A stretch of DNA of 44,242 nt from Candidatus Woesearchaeota archaeon. GTDB lineage: Archaea; Nanobdellota; Nanobdellia; Woesearchaeales; UBA12501. The translations under genes and the position numbers were made by a program. The notes beneath the pieces are model-generated. The model was not told where the DNA came from. It did no database searches and saw only the letters and a list, made by a program, of their open reading frames with translations. The stretch lies in contig JACOVM010000077.1 in assembly GCA_016177345.1 (NCBI GenBank), positions 1-44,242 on the forward strand, read 5' to 3'. This document shows, piece by piece, positions 18,539 through 25,692 of the stretch; positions within the stretch are counted from its first letter, which is position 1; the number at the start of each line of letters is the position of its first letter.

Positions 18539-19585
18539 ATGCTTCATCAAAAAAAAGGGGCTGTTGAAATCCAATTCAATTGGATCTTTATCTTGATTAT
18601 TGGGGCGTTGATTCTGACATTTTTCTTTGCTATCGCGCAAAAGCAAAAGCAGCTTTCAGAACGAAGGCTTGGCGCAGACATTTCATCAGAGCTCGACTTG
18701 CTCTTTACCGGGCAAGGTGTAAGTAGCAACACGATCAGCGTGATGAACATCCCTAACGTTCCCATTCGGGTAAGTTGTGATGACTACACCATCTTCAATG
18801 TCCCCCGAAGGCTTGGAAACACGATCATTTTTTCTCCACAAGAGATTACCGGGAAAAAGATGATTGGGATGACCCTTCCATGGACGGTGCCATTCAAGGT
18901 CACCAACTTCTTCTACCTAACAACTCCACGAATACGATACATCATAATCAATGCGCCTGATGTTGTTCAGGAAGAGCTTACCGCAACCCTTCCCTTAAAT
19001 AGGGCGGTGGGGGAAGGAATGAGCGTTGAATTCGTCAACGATACGAGTCTTGTCTCATCCATTCTCTACCAGAATAATCCGCACACGAGGCTTATTTTTT
19101 TTAACACCGACCCCGAGCTTCCATCTGATTTTGAGAGTGTGAAGGCCCGAGGCATATCAGCAGTTGTTCTTCAAGGGGGATTCACGGATTTTGATGATAT
19201 CAGCGAGGCGCACTTTTATCGAAAAGAAGGGAATGCCTTTGTTGACGACCAGGGTGCTGATGGAAATGCGGTGTACGCTATTATAGGAAAAGCGAGCGCA
19301 CTTGGGGCCATGATAACCTCAACTGCAGAGGGCTACGAGTGCTCGATGGCAAAGGCAACGCATCGATTAAAAAACGTGGCAGAAATATATCGTGGAAGAA
19401 GTGATGCTATATTTACTGCTATTCACCGAAATGAATGCGGCTTCGCAGTCTCAGCGTTAGATGCCATTATCAGTGCAGAAAGCCAAGGGCTTTCTCAAGT
19501 AAAAACTGCTATTGATGCAGGGCAAAGCAGCCTTGAAAGCAGCAACAGAAATGCACTTCGCCTATCCTGCCCTACGCTGTATTGA
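18539..19585 (+). CDS. Pilin-like membrane-anchored protein, 348 aa
   Basis: The N-terminus M-L-H-Q-K-K-G-A-V-E-I-Q-F-N-W is followed by one hydrophobic helix (about 14-33) and then a polar, amphipathic continuation (A-Q-K-Q-K-Q-L-S-E-R-R). This is the layout of a type IV pilin-like protein with a short basic leader and a K-G-A/V-x-x-E junction; Glu sits near the +5 position. The remaining 300 residues are mixed alpha/beta with few Cys (near C80, C271, C300, C344). No known domain was recognised. It opens a run of 18 genes with comparable N-termini. Confidence 0.75.
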   Translation: MLHQKKGAVEIQFNWIFILIIGALILTFFFAIAQKQKQLSERRLGADISSELDLLFTGQGVSSNTISVMNIPNVPIRVSCDDYTIFNVPRRLGNTIIFSPQEITGKKMIGMTLPWTVPFKVTNFFYLTTPRIRYIIINAPDVVQEELTATLPLNRAVGEGMSVEFVNDTSLVSSILYQNNPHTRLIFFNTDPELPSDFESVKARGISAVVLQGGFTDFDDISEAHFYRKEGNAFVDDQGADGNAVYAIIGKASALGAMITSTAEGYECSMAKATHRLKNVAEIYRGRSDAIFTAIHRNECGFAVSALDAIISAESQGLSQVKTAIDAGQSSLESSNRNALRLSCPTLY

Positions 19586-19682
19586 AAAGAGGTGCTGTAT
19601 TACCGTATTAAGAAGAGATGAAAGTGATTAAAGAAGAGAATGATGGTGATTAGAAAATAAGGGAGATCAACAAACGATATTA

Positions 19683-19700
19683 TAAGAAACGTAAGAAACG
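19683..19700 (+). repeat. 9-bp tandem duplication in spacer
   Basis: TAAGAAACG occurs twice (19683-19691, 19692-19700), followed by a partial AAGAAAC. It lies in the 133-bp spacer before the ATG at 19719. Confidence 0.6.
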
Positions 19701-19718
19701 AAGAAACTTACCGGGAAC

Positions 19719-20231
19719 ATGATGAACCATAAAGCTCAAATAAAAATGGGAGAAACGCTTGGCGTGCTTATTGTATTTTTCCTTATCGTGGGAATATCGA
19801 TAGGATTCTATACCATGATCCAAAAAGACTCAATAAAAACAAGGGCGCGAGAGCAACTGGAAAAAGAAACCATTCGAATAGCGCTAAAAGCAGCGCATCT
19901 TCAGGAAATCACCTGTACCCAGGATAGGGATATTGAAGAAGTTAACTGTATTGATTGGTATAAAGCGACAAGCTTTAAACAAGTCATCGAGAGTGATCAG
20001 CAGGCATTCCTTTTTTACGAGGCAGACTTTCGAAGCAGCAAGATCACTCTTCAGCAAGTTTACCCCGTCGATCCTGCCCTTCCGCTCACGCTTGACCTTT
20101 ACTCCAATCCCCCTAAGCATGTTGCTAACAGAATCCAAACTGCTATTCCTGTTGTTATCCGAGACCCGACCATTGCTAATGCGCTTCAGCAGAAAAGCAT
20201 AGGCCTCCTCTTTGTTGAGGTGTATTCATGA
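19719..20231 (+). CDS. Pilin-like protein, 170 aa
   Basis: M-M-N-H-K-A-Q-I-K-M-G-E-T-L-G followed by a hydrophobic helix (about 14-33), then a charged stalk (Q-K-D-S-I-K-T-R-A-R-E-Q-L-E-K-E). The K-A-Q junction and a Glu just before the helix fit class III signal processing. The head is about 125 residues with two Cys close together (C-T-Q-D-R-D-I-E-E-V-N-C), perhaps one disulphide. No domain was recognised. It overlaps the next gene by 4 bp (ATGA), so the two are translationally coupled and may be subunits of one complex. ATG 19722 is an equally possible start. Confidence 0.75.
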   Translation: MMNHKAQIKMGETLGVLIVFFLIVGISIGFYTMIQKDSIKTRAREQLEKETIRIALKAAHLQEITCTQDRDIEEVNCIDWYKATSFKQVIESDQQAFLFYEADFRSSKITLQQVYPVDPALPLTLDLYSNPPKHVANRIQTAIPVVIRDPTIANALQQKSIGLLFVEVYS

Positions 20232-20794
20232 TCCTAAAAAAAAAGATAAAAAAGAAGGAAAAGAGCAAGCTAAGAAAGAACAGAAAAGCGCAAATGGAGC
20301 TTATAGGAATAGCTCTTGTTGTTGTCTTAATCGTGTTTGGCTTCCTCTTTTTCCTTGGCAGCATGCTGAAGCCGGCAAAAAAAGAGCATGAGCAATTCGC
20401 AAAAGTTCAGCTCGCCAAAAACATGCTCAATGCGATAGTGAACACCAAAACGCAATGTAACAGCCTTGACTTTATGACGGTCTTAGAGGATTGCGCAACA
20501 AGGGAGCGTCTCGACTGTAGCGGCAGAACATCATGCGAGGTCATCCTTCAAGACTTGGGGGGAGTGAGTGGAGATGATGGAGTGTTGGACATGATGATTC
20601 TTTTTCCATCACTTGCAGACGGTTATCGTTGGCAAGTCCAACGTGGCAGTCCAGGAAGAACAACAGGAATTGTCCATGGATTATCCATAGAAAAGTATTG
20701 CGCACCAAATGCAGACATTGAGGCAGCACACCAGCCAATCCCGATTCAGGGAAACACGATCACGATTGTTATGGAACTATGCACGAACAGGTAA
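20228..20794 (+). CDS. Pilin-like protein with long basic leader, 188 aa
   Basis: The first 22 residues are almost all Lys/Arg-rich (M-I-L-K-K-K-I-K-K-K-E-K), ending R-K-A-Q-M-E-L-I-G. A hydrophobic helix and a polar stalk (A-K-K-E-H-E-Q-F-A-K) follow. The K-A-Q-M-E-L junction closely matches a prepilin-type site with Glu at +5 or nearby. The head has 5-6 Cys (E-D-C-A-T-R-E-R-L-D-C-S-G-R-T-S-C), consistent with disulphides outside the cell. Function is unknown; it is coupled to the preceding pilin-like gene by ATGA overlap. Confidence 0.75.
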   Translation: MILKKKIKKKEKSKLRKNRKAQMELIGIALVVVLIVFGFLFFLGSMLKPAKKEHEQFAKVQLAKNMLNAIVNTKTQCNSLDFMTVLEDCATRERLDCSGRTSCEVILQDLGGVSGDDGVLDMMILFPSLADGYRWQVQRGSPGRTTGIVHGLSIEKYCAPNADIEAAHQPIPIQGNTITIVMELCTNR

Positions 20795-20815
20795 GATCAG
20801 GAACAGGTAAGATCA
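20785..20815 (+). repeat. 16-bp tandem duplication including a stop codon
   Basis: GAACAGGTAAGATCAG (20785-20800) contains the TAA stop of the preceding gene and is repeated at 20801-20815 with 15 matching bases. The gene end was evidently duplicated into the spacer. Confidence 0.75.
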
Positions 20816-21293
20816 AGTAATCACATCCCTTAATGTTATAACAAGTATATTAATCCCATAAATATCATATATGGACGCTCACCTATGGACGCTCGGGACG
20901 GCATTGATTCACCACGAGTATACCCGTCCCGGCATCCACCTTTCTGGAGTAATGGGTTATTATACACAGTATACCTTGCTTTTTTTTAATCAACCTAATT
21001 AACCAACATAATAAAATAAGGACAATCCCGCCACGACCTGCGGTCGGGCGGGAACGAGTGGCAGATGCGCAACCGCACTACTATTTTAATCCAGATCCTT
21101 TTTTCGTGCTCCACATCCCTTGAGGAGCACGAAAAAAGGACATGATGTCCTCTTCAATAGCGGTTGCGCCCATTCGTAGTCGTTCACGGCGTAGCCGTGA
21201 TCATCATTGTAAAATGGTATAATTGACCTGACATTTGTAGATAAAACTGTTTTGTAGGGGCATACACTGCCATTGATCGTTTCTTCCACAGAA
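20816..21293. other. Gene-free gap rich in hairpins and short repeats
   Basis: This is the main part of a 545-bp stretch without a supported gene. It holds an AT-rich left part (20816-20870), a direct repeat TATGGACGCTC at 20870-20880 and 20884-20894, a stem CGGGACGG/CCGTCCCG (20894-20901 with 20924-20931), the hairpin cluster 21027-21200, and an AT-rich segment leading to the promoter of the 21340 gene. Short open frames exist on both strands but none has coding character. Confidence 0.7.
21027..21200. ncRNA. Nested hairpin cluster, possible structured RNA or small mobile element
   Basis: Stem 1 is at 21027-21052: CCCGCC, bulged A, CGACC, loop TGC, GGTCG, GGCGGG (11 bp). An outer stem pairs GCGCAACCGC (21067-21076) with GCGGTTGCGC (21160-21169). 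Inside it is a perfect inverted repeat of 17 bp, whose 16-bp core CCTTTTTTCGTGCTCC at 21097-21112 pairs with 21124-21139 across an 11-base loop. A second palindrome AGGACAT-G-ATGTCCT (21137-21151) shares bases with the right arm, so the two are mutually exclusive. A further hairpin TCACGGC-gta-GCCGTGA follows at 21184-21200. The pairing is seen directly; whether it is transcribed, and on which strand, is unknown. Such stacks also occur in small non-autonomous repeat elements. Confidence 0.4.
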
Positions 21294-21305
21294 AACTTTA
21301 TAAAA
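21294..21305 (+). promoter_or_regulatory. TATA box for the 21340-23596 pilin-like operon
   Basis: ACTTTATAAAAG, with a predicted start near 21326. A GAGGTG ribosome-binding site lies in the short leader before ATG 21340. Confidence 0.65.
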
Positions 21306-21339
21306 GAAAACGCTTGTACTGGGAAAAGAGGTGTTGTAT

Positions 21340-21606
21340 ATGTTCATTACCAAACAAAACAAAAAAGCCCAGGGAATGAGCTTAAACGTGGTTATTATCG
21401 CGGCACTTGCTCTTCTAGTCCTGGTAATCTTATCTATTATTCTTGTTGGAAGAATTGGAAAGACGCGGCAAGCTACTGAGGCATGTGTTAACCAAGGTGG
21501 AACATGCGTGGAGAGCGTATTTGCCTGTCAAGGATCGAACTCTCGCGTTGTTTCCGAGTATGCATGCCCAAATGAAGAACTGCCGGTCTGCTGTATCTCA
21601 GTATAG
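21340..21606 (+). CDS. Small pilin-like protein with C-terminal Cys microdomain (copy 1)
   Basis: 88 aa from ATG 21340. An in-frame GTG at 21331 is less likely because GAGGTG at about 21328-21333 makes a good ribosome-binding site for 21340. M-F-I-T-K-Q-N-K-K-A-Q-G-M-S-L-N is followed by about 20 hydrophobic residues ending I-L-V-G-R-I-G-K-T. A 38-residue Cys domain closes the protein: C-V-N-Q-G-G-T-C, then single Cys, Cys and a terminal C-C. This is the first of five neighbouring genes with the same plan: K-A/G-Q/T junction, hydrophobic helix, G-R/K-x-G-K turn and six-Cys tail ending in CC. Probably a minor-pilin or surface microprotein. Confidence 0.8.
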   Translation: MFITKQNKKAQGMSLNVVIIAALALLVLVILSIILVGRIGKTRQATEACVNQGGTCVESVFACQGSNSRVVSEYACPNEELPVCCISV

Positions 21607-21618
21607 CGAGGCATTGGG

Positions 21619-21897
21619 ATGAGGCGAATGAGGCAGCAAAAAGCCCAGGGCCAGTGGACGCATATTGTTGCTGCAGTCCTTGTCTTAGTTGTTATCGTTG
21701 TTGTTGTTCTTATTTTTACTGGAGTGCTAGGCAAGGCTCGAAAAGACATCAGCCAATGCAAAGGCCTCCTCCAATTTGGAGCGGAGGCACAAGGGAGCTG
21801 CGTTAGGGAGGGAAGCTGTCAGGGAACGATAGTATCTACCTTTGGAGAAAGCTGCCAGAAAGGAGAGGAATGTTGTATTCCCACCTCTAATGGATAA
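21619..21897 (+). CDS. Small pilin-like protein with C-terminal Cys microdomain (copy 2)
   Basis: 92 aa. M-R-R-M-R-Q-Q-K-A-Q-G-Q-W-T-H is followed by a Val/Leu-rich helix, then G-V-L-G-K-A-R-K-D. The tail is C-K-G-L-L-Q-F-G and ends C-Q-K-G-E-E-C-C-I-P. The Cys spacing (C-x14-C-x4-C-x11-C-x5-CC) is a variant of the neighbours, with a longer first gap. It starts 12 bp after copy 1. The second Met (21628) could also start translation. Confidence 0.8.
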   Translation: MRRMRQQKAQGQWTHIVAAVLVLVVIVVVVLIFTGVLGKARKDISQCKGLLQFGAEAQGSCVREGSCQGTIVSTFGESCQKGEECCIPTSNG

Positions 21898-21942
21898 ATA
21901 TGATAAATGATAAACATAATAAATCATAGGGAGGATAAAATT

Positions 21943-22227
21943 ATGATCAAACAAACAAAAGCCCAGGGACTAAGTATGTCGACCATCGTTCTTGCTGTCC
22001 TCGCCCTTGTTGTTCTTGTTATCCTTATTCTCATCTTTACTGGAAAGCTCGGTAGGACTGGGCAGGGTATTGATACGACACGAGACCAGTACACTGGACA
22101 AAATTGTGAGATTCCTGGAACCCCGCGAACGTGCAGGATAGGGGGCTTGGATGAATGTAGAAGGCAAGGCGGAACGGTGTACAGCGGCGCGACCTGCCCG
22201 GCAGGAGGGGTGTGTTGCTCGGTATGA
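21943..22227 (+). CDS. Small pilin-like protein with C-terminal Cys microdomain (copy 3)
   Basis: 94 aa from ATG 21943. A strong GGGAGGA site just upstream (about 21929-21935) selects this start over the in-frame ATG at 21907. M-I-K-Q-T-K-A-Q-G-L-S-M-S-T-I-V leads into about 20 hydrophobic residues and F-T-G-K-L-G-R-T-G-Q. The tail has six Cys ending C-P-A-G-G-V-C-C-S-V. The stop overlaps the next start (ATGA), so copies 3, 4 and 5 are read as a translationally coupled chain. It is closest to copy 4: both tails open C-E-I-P-G. Confidence 0.8.
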   Translation: MIKQTKAQGLSMSTIVLAVLALVVLVILILIFTGKLGRTGQGIDTTRDQYTGQNCEIPGTPRTCRIGGLDECRRQGGTVYSGATCPAGGVCCSV

Positions 22228-22529
22228 TCCCCCTGATATCTCAACGGAAGGCACGTAAAAAAGGCCAGGGATTAAGCCTCAACACGGTTGTTCTTGCAGC
22301 CTTAGCGCTTATTGTGCTCATCATTATCGTTCTCATTCTCACCGGAAAAATTAGGAAGACCAGTGAGGGTATTGATGATACGGGAAAGATTGCTGACGCG
22401 AGTAAGTGTGAGATTCCTGGGGCGCGAACCTGTGTGCTCTATAATGAGTGTGAGACAACAGAATTGTATAGCATGCCCGGATGCACTGCTGGAACGTATT
22501 GCTGTGAAGTTCCGAGGATTCAACGATGA
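22224..22529 (+). CDS. Small pilin-like protein with C-terminal Cys microdomain (copy 4)
   Basis: 101 aa from ATG 22224, chosen because it overlaps the TGA of copy 3; an in-frame GTG at 22212 exists. M-I-P-L-I-S-Q-R-K-A-R-K-K-G-Q-G-L-S-L-N precedes the hydrophobic helix, then L-T-G-K-I-R-K-T. The tail is C-E-I-P-G-A-R-T-C and ends C-T-A-G-T-Y-C-C-E. Junction K-G-Q and L-S-L-N match copies 1 and 3. No known domain. Confidence 0.8.
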   Translation: MIPLISQRKARKKGQGLSLNTVVLAALALIVLIIIVLILTGKIRKTSEGIDDTGKIADASKCEIPGARTCVLYNECETTELYSMPGCTAGTYCCEVPRIQR

Positions 22530-23596
22530 AAGGAAGGAAGGGAACGCTGACCTGGACCCAAATTGCAGCCGCAGCCTTAATGGTTCTTGTTGTCATCGCA
22601 GTAGCATACCTTCTGGGAACTTCTATTAAAACAGGGAAAAAAAGCATTGAGGGATGTGTCAATAATGGGGGAACATGCGTTGCCGAGGGAGAGGCATGCC
22701 CAGAAGACTACCACCAGACTGACGCGCTTCAATGCTTTGGAAAGAGAACCTGCTGCATGCCAAGCCTCCTTACCAGAGGGAGAGGCCAGGCTGGAAAAAA
22801 CCAGACAGCGCCACTCCAGCCAACTCCTGTTTCTGAACAAGAAAAGAAGATTGCGGATGCGGAGGCTCTTGTAGATGCAAGGCGCATTGATGATGCAGCC
22901 AATGTTCTCGAATCAGTGCGAGATGACGATACAGCATCAAGAGAAATACGGGTAAAAGCAGCATTTAAGCTTGCCATGCTTCCATTTCGGATTATAGAAA
23001 AAGATGTTATTTATATCGATGAACCAACAAAAATTGTAGATACCGTTCAGGTGTTCTGCGAGAATTTCGAAACAGTAAAAAGCCGCTATGATGATGTTGT
23101 GGATGAAGAACCACTCATTTCTGCCGAGCCAATACCGTTTGCATGGCAGCTCAGCTGCATTTTAGGGCGATTTAGAAGCCAGCCGCCATTACTGCCGGTG
23201 GAAATAGAGCTCCGCAACGCGTTTGCTGAAAAGAATTATTGCGGCATGTCATTAACCACTGATATAAGTTCAGAGTGCGAGGCAGCGTTTCCAGGCTGGT
23301 TTATCTCGGAAGATCATACCGCATGGTTTGAACGCTACCGAGAGGAAAAGGAGACTAATCTGCCAGGTATGGATTATACCATGCAATGTTATTATGGCCT
23401 AGCGCTTTTGAGAACTTACTCTGATCAGTTTTATCGACTTGTTGAGCTTCGCTATGATAAGGTTATCCCCTGCGATATGCTCACCATGATAGAAGAGCGA
23501 GGCCCTGACTTGCCTGAAAAGTATTGCAAGGAGCTCTTAGCGCTTGTTCAATCATCATTCCCGATTGATATGGAAGAATGCACTCCAAACGCCTAA
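22526..23596 (+). CDS. Pilin-like protein with Cys microdomain (copy 5) fused to a helical-repeat head
   Basis: 356 aa, coupled to copy 4 by ATGA overlap. M-K-G-R-K-G-T-L-T-W-T-Q precedes the hydrophobic helix (about 12-31) and G-T-S-I-K-T-G-K-K-S. The same six-Cys unit follows (C-V-N-N-G-G-T-C and ending R-T-C-C-M-P near residue 75). Then comes a P/Q-rich linker and about 260 further residues, mainly helical with TPR-like character near 110-160 (A-D-A-E-A-L-V-D-A-R-R-I-D-D-A-A-N-V-L). Several Cys occur in the C-terminal part. It looks like the small subunits with an added protein-binding head. T-rich sequence follows the stop. Confidence 0.8.
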   Translation: MKGRKGTLTWTQIAAAALMVLVVIAVAYLLGTSIKTGKKSIEGCVNNGGTCVAEGEACPEDYHQTDALQCFGKRTCCMPSLLTRGRGQAGKNQTAPLQPTPVSEQEKKIADAEALVDARRIDDAANVLESVRDDDTASREIRVKAAFKLAMLPFRIIEKDVIYIDEPTKIVDTVQVFCENFETVKSRYDDVVDEEPLISAEPIPFAWQLSCILGRFRSQPPLLPVEIELRNAFAEKNYCGMSLTTDISSECEAAFPGWFISEDHTAWFERYREEKETNLPGMDYTMQCYYGLALLRTYSDQFYRLVELRYDKVIPCDMLTMIEERGPDLPEKYCKELLALVQSSFPIDMEECTPNA

Positions 23597-23605
23597 TTAC
23601 CCGTC

Positions 23606-23632
23606 TTTAACTCTTTTTATTAATCCTTTTTA
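23606..23632 (+). terminator. T-rich terminator after the Cys-microdomain operon
   Basis: T runs at 23613-23617 and 23627-23631 follow the stop codon at 23594-23596, typical of archaeal oligo-T termination. The convergent gene ends at 23630. Confidence 0.5.
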
Positions 23633-24385
23633 TCCAGTACCGCAATAAATAACCTCACCATTTTTTACGACAACAAGAAATCCCTGTTTCGCTCGTGCCC
23701 ACCGCTCTCTTGTCAGCTTCGTCATGGAGACAACAAAGCATGGGCCATCCTCCGTATACCCCTGTTTCTTATATTGCTGTAATGTCCAATACCTGTTAAA
23801 TCCATGGATGTCATGATAAAAGAAGAGAAAGCTGCCATCAGAAAACAAGAGGTTCATCTTTCCATATCTTTTCTTGGCTGTTTCGAAATCCTTGTTTATC
23901 ACTCTCAATGTTTTTGCAAGCCATGCCATCGATTCCCTTGTCCATGCCTTAATCTTCTTTTTCTCAATCCAATAAAGTAGATGGCAGAAGATACGCTCTG
24001 AGTCAGTTTGGCCATAGGGGGTGAATCGCCCTATGGGAAGCTGAGAGGTATGATCGAGATGGCCATTATGGGCGAAGACATACTCTTTTCCAAAGAGGCT
24101 GCGATGGAATGGATGAGTATTCTCACAAACAATGCCACCAATACTTGCTCCGCGAAGGTGGGCGATAACCATGTTGGTTCTTGCTGTTGAATGGCTCTTT
24201 AGAAACCGCTCTGCTGTTGAACAGCCTGCCTTTCGTGGTGATTTTGTTACAACAGCTTTCTTTCCCCAGTACCAGGCAACACCCCACCCATCGGGGTTAT
24301 ACCTTCCTCTCTTAAAAAATAATCGCCAGAGGCGCTCGTCCAAAGGCAAAGGCTTGCTCGTTGAAATGCCAAGCATGTCACACAT
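23630..24385 (-). CDS. Class II glutamine amidotransferase (YafJ/GATase_4-like)
   Basis: 251 aa. It begins M-C2-D-M-L-G-I-S, so Cys2 becomes the N-terminal nucleophile after Met removal, as in Ntn-type glutamine amidotransferases. Conserved motifs follow: N-P-D-G-W-G-V-A near 30, I-A-H-L-R-G-A-S near 95, F-A-H-N-G-H-L-D near 125 (oxyanion Asn/Gly), and Q-T-D-S-E-R-I-F near 147. The protein is essentially a lone glutaminase domain with no synthetase domain, like YafJ/EgtC relatives; the acceptor substrate is unknown. It is the only minus-strand gene between 444 and 35326 and is not part of the surface operons. A leaderless TATA promoter precedes it. Confidence 0.85.
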   Translation of the reverse strand: MCDMLGISTSKPLPLDERLWRLFFKRGRYNPDGWGVAWYWGKKAVVTKSPRKAGCSTAERFLKSHSTARTNMVIAHLRGASIGGIVCENTHPFHRSLFGKEYVFAHNGHLDHTSQLPIGRFTPYGQTDSERIFCHLLYWIEKKKIKAWTRESMAWLAKTLRVINKDFETAKKRYGKMNLLFSDGSFLFFYHDIHGFNRYWTLQQYKKQGYTEDGPCFVVSMTKLTRERWARAKQGFLVVVKNGEVIYCGTG

Positions 24386-24408
24386 ACTAATAATTATGAG
24401 AAAGCCTC

Positions 24409-24418
24409 TTTATAATAG
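24409..24418 (-). promoter_or_regulatory. TATA box of the glutamine amidotransferase gene
   Basis: Minus-strand CTATTATAAAG, centred about 27 bases before the ATG at 24385; a leaderless arrangement. Confidence 0.65.
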
Positions 24419-24500
24419 TTTGGGGTTATTAGTTAGGAGTTTGGAGAACGCACTGAACAAACATCATAACTCTTAACTCCTTGCCTAAACTTGCAGGGAC

Positions 24501-24513
24501 AATATTTATAAAG
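24501..24513 (+). promoter_or_regulatory. TATA box for the 24535 pilin-like operon
   Basis: AATATTTATAAAG, centred about 27 bases before ATG 24535. This supports a leaderless start there, not at the in-frame TTG at 24481 upstream of the box. Confidence 0.7.
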
Positions 24514-24534
24514 CGTATTCTGCTCAACACTAAT

Positions 24535-24669
24535 ATGGCATGGCAAGCCAGACCTTGGCAAGAAAAAGGCGAGATGATCGACCGAACGATCGGCATTATT
24601 TTGGCAGTAGCGCTGATTATTACGTTTATGGCCGTGCTCATCTACGTTCTTAAGAGGGCCATAGGATGA
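24535..24669 (+). CDS. Very small pilin-like protein, 44 aa
   Basis: M-A-W-Q-A-R-P-W-Q-E-K-G-E-M-I-D-R-T followed by one hydrophobic helix and V-L-K-R-A-I-G. The K-G-E junction with acidic residues before the helix fits a class III signal; if cleaved there, the mature product would be about 32 residues, little more than a transmembrane helix. It is the leading gene of an operon and overlaps the next by 4 bp. Leaderless TATA spacing and overlap together make it likely to be real despite its size. It may be a packing subunit or membrane spacer in a pilus-like assembly (inference). Confidence 0.7.
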   Translation: MAWQARPWQEKGEMIDRTIGIILAVALIITFMAVLIYVLKRAIG

Positions 24670-25442
24670 CAAGAATAATGATAAGAACAGCAGGAAAAGG
24701 GGAAGTAGAGCACCATTTGCTATATATCATCCTTGGCCTTGTTGGCTTTTTTCTTATCCTCACCTTTATTATGAGCACTTTATTTAGAATTCAAGAGCCT
24801 GCAGGAGATGAAACCTGCCGAGATGCACTCATTTTTACAGATTATGTTGCAACAAAGCTCAAGGCAGAAAGCCTGAAGCCATTTCCAAAAGCCTGCGAAT
24901 ATGAACAGGTTGAGCTGAAATCAAAAAATCCTATTGATGTTGAAAAAGATATGGTCAAGCTGATGGAGCGGTGCTGGTACAAGATGGGATCTGGAAAGAT
25001 TGAACCATTTGATAGATCCAAGGTATTTTTTGAAACCAACTGCTTTATCTGCTTTATAGCAAGCGTACCAAACATGGAAGGAAGTATTGATGACGATGCG
25101 TTTACCGCACATCTCCAAAGTATTTACCGGACTGAGGGGCAGCGGTATTTTGAATATTTTGGCCTTGACAAAAATCCAGGGGTTGCCTCATTTGGAATCC
25201 CCCTTGGCAAGGTGAACGATGTCAATGTGATTACAGAGCCGATCACAAACGAAAAGCAGTACGCGATTGTCTATATTGATGTTGCAACGCCAGAAGCACA
25301 GGCAAAGCCAGCAGAGCTTATTTCAGATAAAAAGCCAGTTCACGTGAGCAAGCTGTACATTGCTGAATTGAATGACGCTAAAGAGTGTTACGATCCATCA
25401 TGGTTTGTAACCGTTGGGGACACAAGAGCCAGAGGGGATTAG
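24666..25442 (+). CDS. Pilin-like protein, 258 aa
   Basis: M-T-R-I-M-I-R-T-A-G-K-G-E-V-E-H-H-L-L-Y followed by a hydrophobic helix (about 20-40) and an extracellular domain of about 215 residues with 6-7 Cys (E-T-C-R-D, K-A-C-E-Y, E-R-C-W-Y, N-C-F-I-C-F, D-A-K-E-C-Y). The K-G-E-V-E junction has Glu at the usual +5 neighbourhood. No domain was recognised; the mixed alpha/beta head with many Lys suggests a binding domain. Translationally coupled to the 44-aa gene. Confidence 0.75.
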   Translation: MTRIMIRTAGKGEVEHHLLYIILGLVGFFLILTFIMSTLFRIQEPAGDETCRDALIFTDYVATKLKAESLKPFPKACEYEQVELKSKNPIDVEKDMVKLMERCWYKMGSGKIEPFDRSKVFFETNCFICFIASVPNMEGSIDDDAFTAHLQSIYRTEGQRYFEYFGLDKNPGVASFGIPLGKVNDVNVITEPITNEKQYAIVYIDVATPEAQAKPAELISDKKPVHVSKLYIAELNDAKECYDPSWFVTVGDTRARGD

Positions 25443-25446
25443 GACT

Positions 25447-25662
25447 ATGATAAAAATAAAGAGGAAGCCATCAATACATTGGTACTTATCTAGGCGTTTA
25501 TGGAATTCAAGAAAGGCGCAAGATACTTCGCTCCCCATGAAGTACATTGTCGGATTAATCCTTCTCGCCATTGCCCTTATACTCTTCATCATGCTCTATG
25601 TTGGTTGGATTCCCTCACCTGATGATATCGTCAATAAGCTTGTTGGGATTATACGGAGATGA
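25447..25662 (+). CDS. Small pilin-like protein, 71 aa
   Basis: Start ATG 25447, 4 bp after the preceding stop; upstream in-frame codons from 25414 would overlap that gene. The long basic leader M-I-K-I-K-R-K-P-S-I-H-W-Y-L-S-R-R ends in S-R-K-A-Q-D-T-S-L-P-M-K. A hydrophobic helix and a short tail (D-D-I-V-N-K-L-V-G-I-I-R-R) follow. No Cys and no head domain; like the 44-aa gene it is almost only a leader plus a helix. Confidence 0.7.
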   Translation: MIKIKRKPSIHWYLSRRLWNSRKAQDTSLPMKYIVGLILLAIALILFIMLYVGWIPSPDDIVNKLVGIIRR

Positions 25663-25670
25663 CAAAGATA

Positions 25671-25692
25671 ATATGAGCGGAATATGGGCGGG
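25671..25692 (+). repeat. 11-bp imperfect tandem duplication at a gene start
   Basis: ATATGAGCGGA (25671-25681) followed by ATATGGGCGGG (25682-25692), 9 of 11 matching. The second copy supplies the ATG at 25684. Confidence 0.5.

Noticed and set aside
21027..21200. Integron attC-like site or transposon end
   Set aside because: No integrase or transposase is near, no target-site duplication is obvious, and core attC sequences were not recognised. Kept as unexplained structure only.
20816..21339. Small frames in the 545-bp gap (for example minus strand 21289-21086)
   Set aside because: They run through the inverted repeats, have no promoter or ribosome-binding site and show no protein-like composition.
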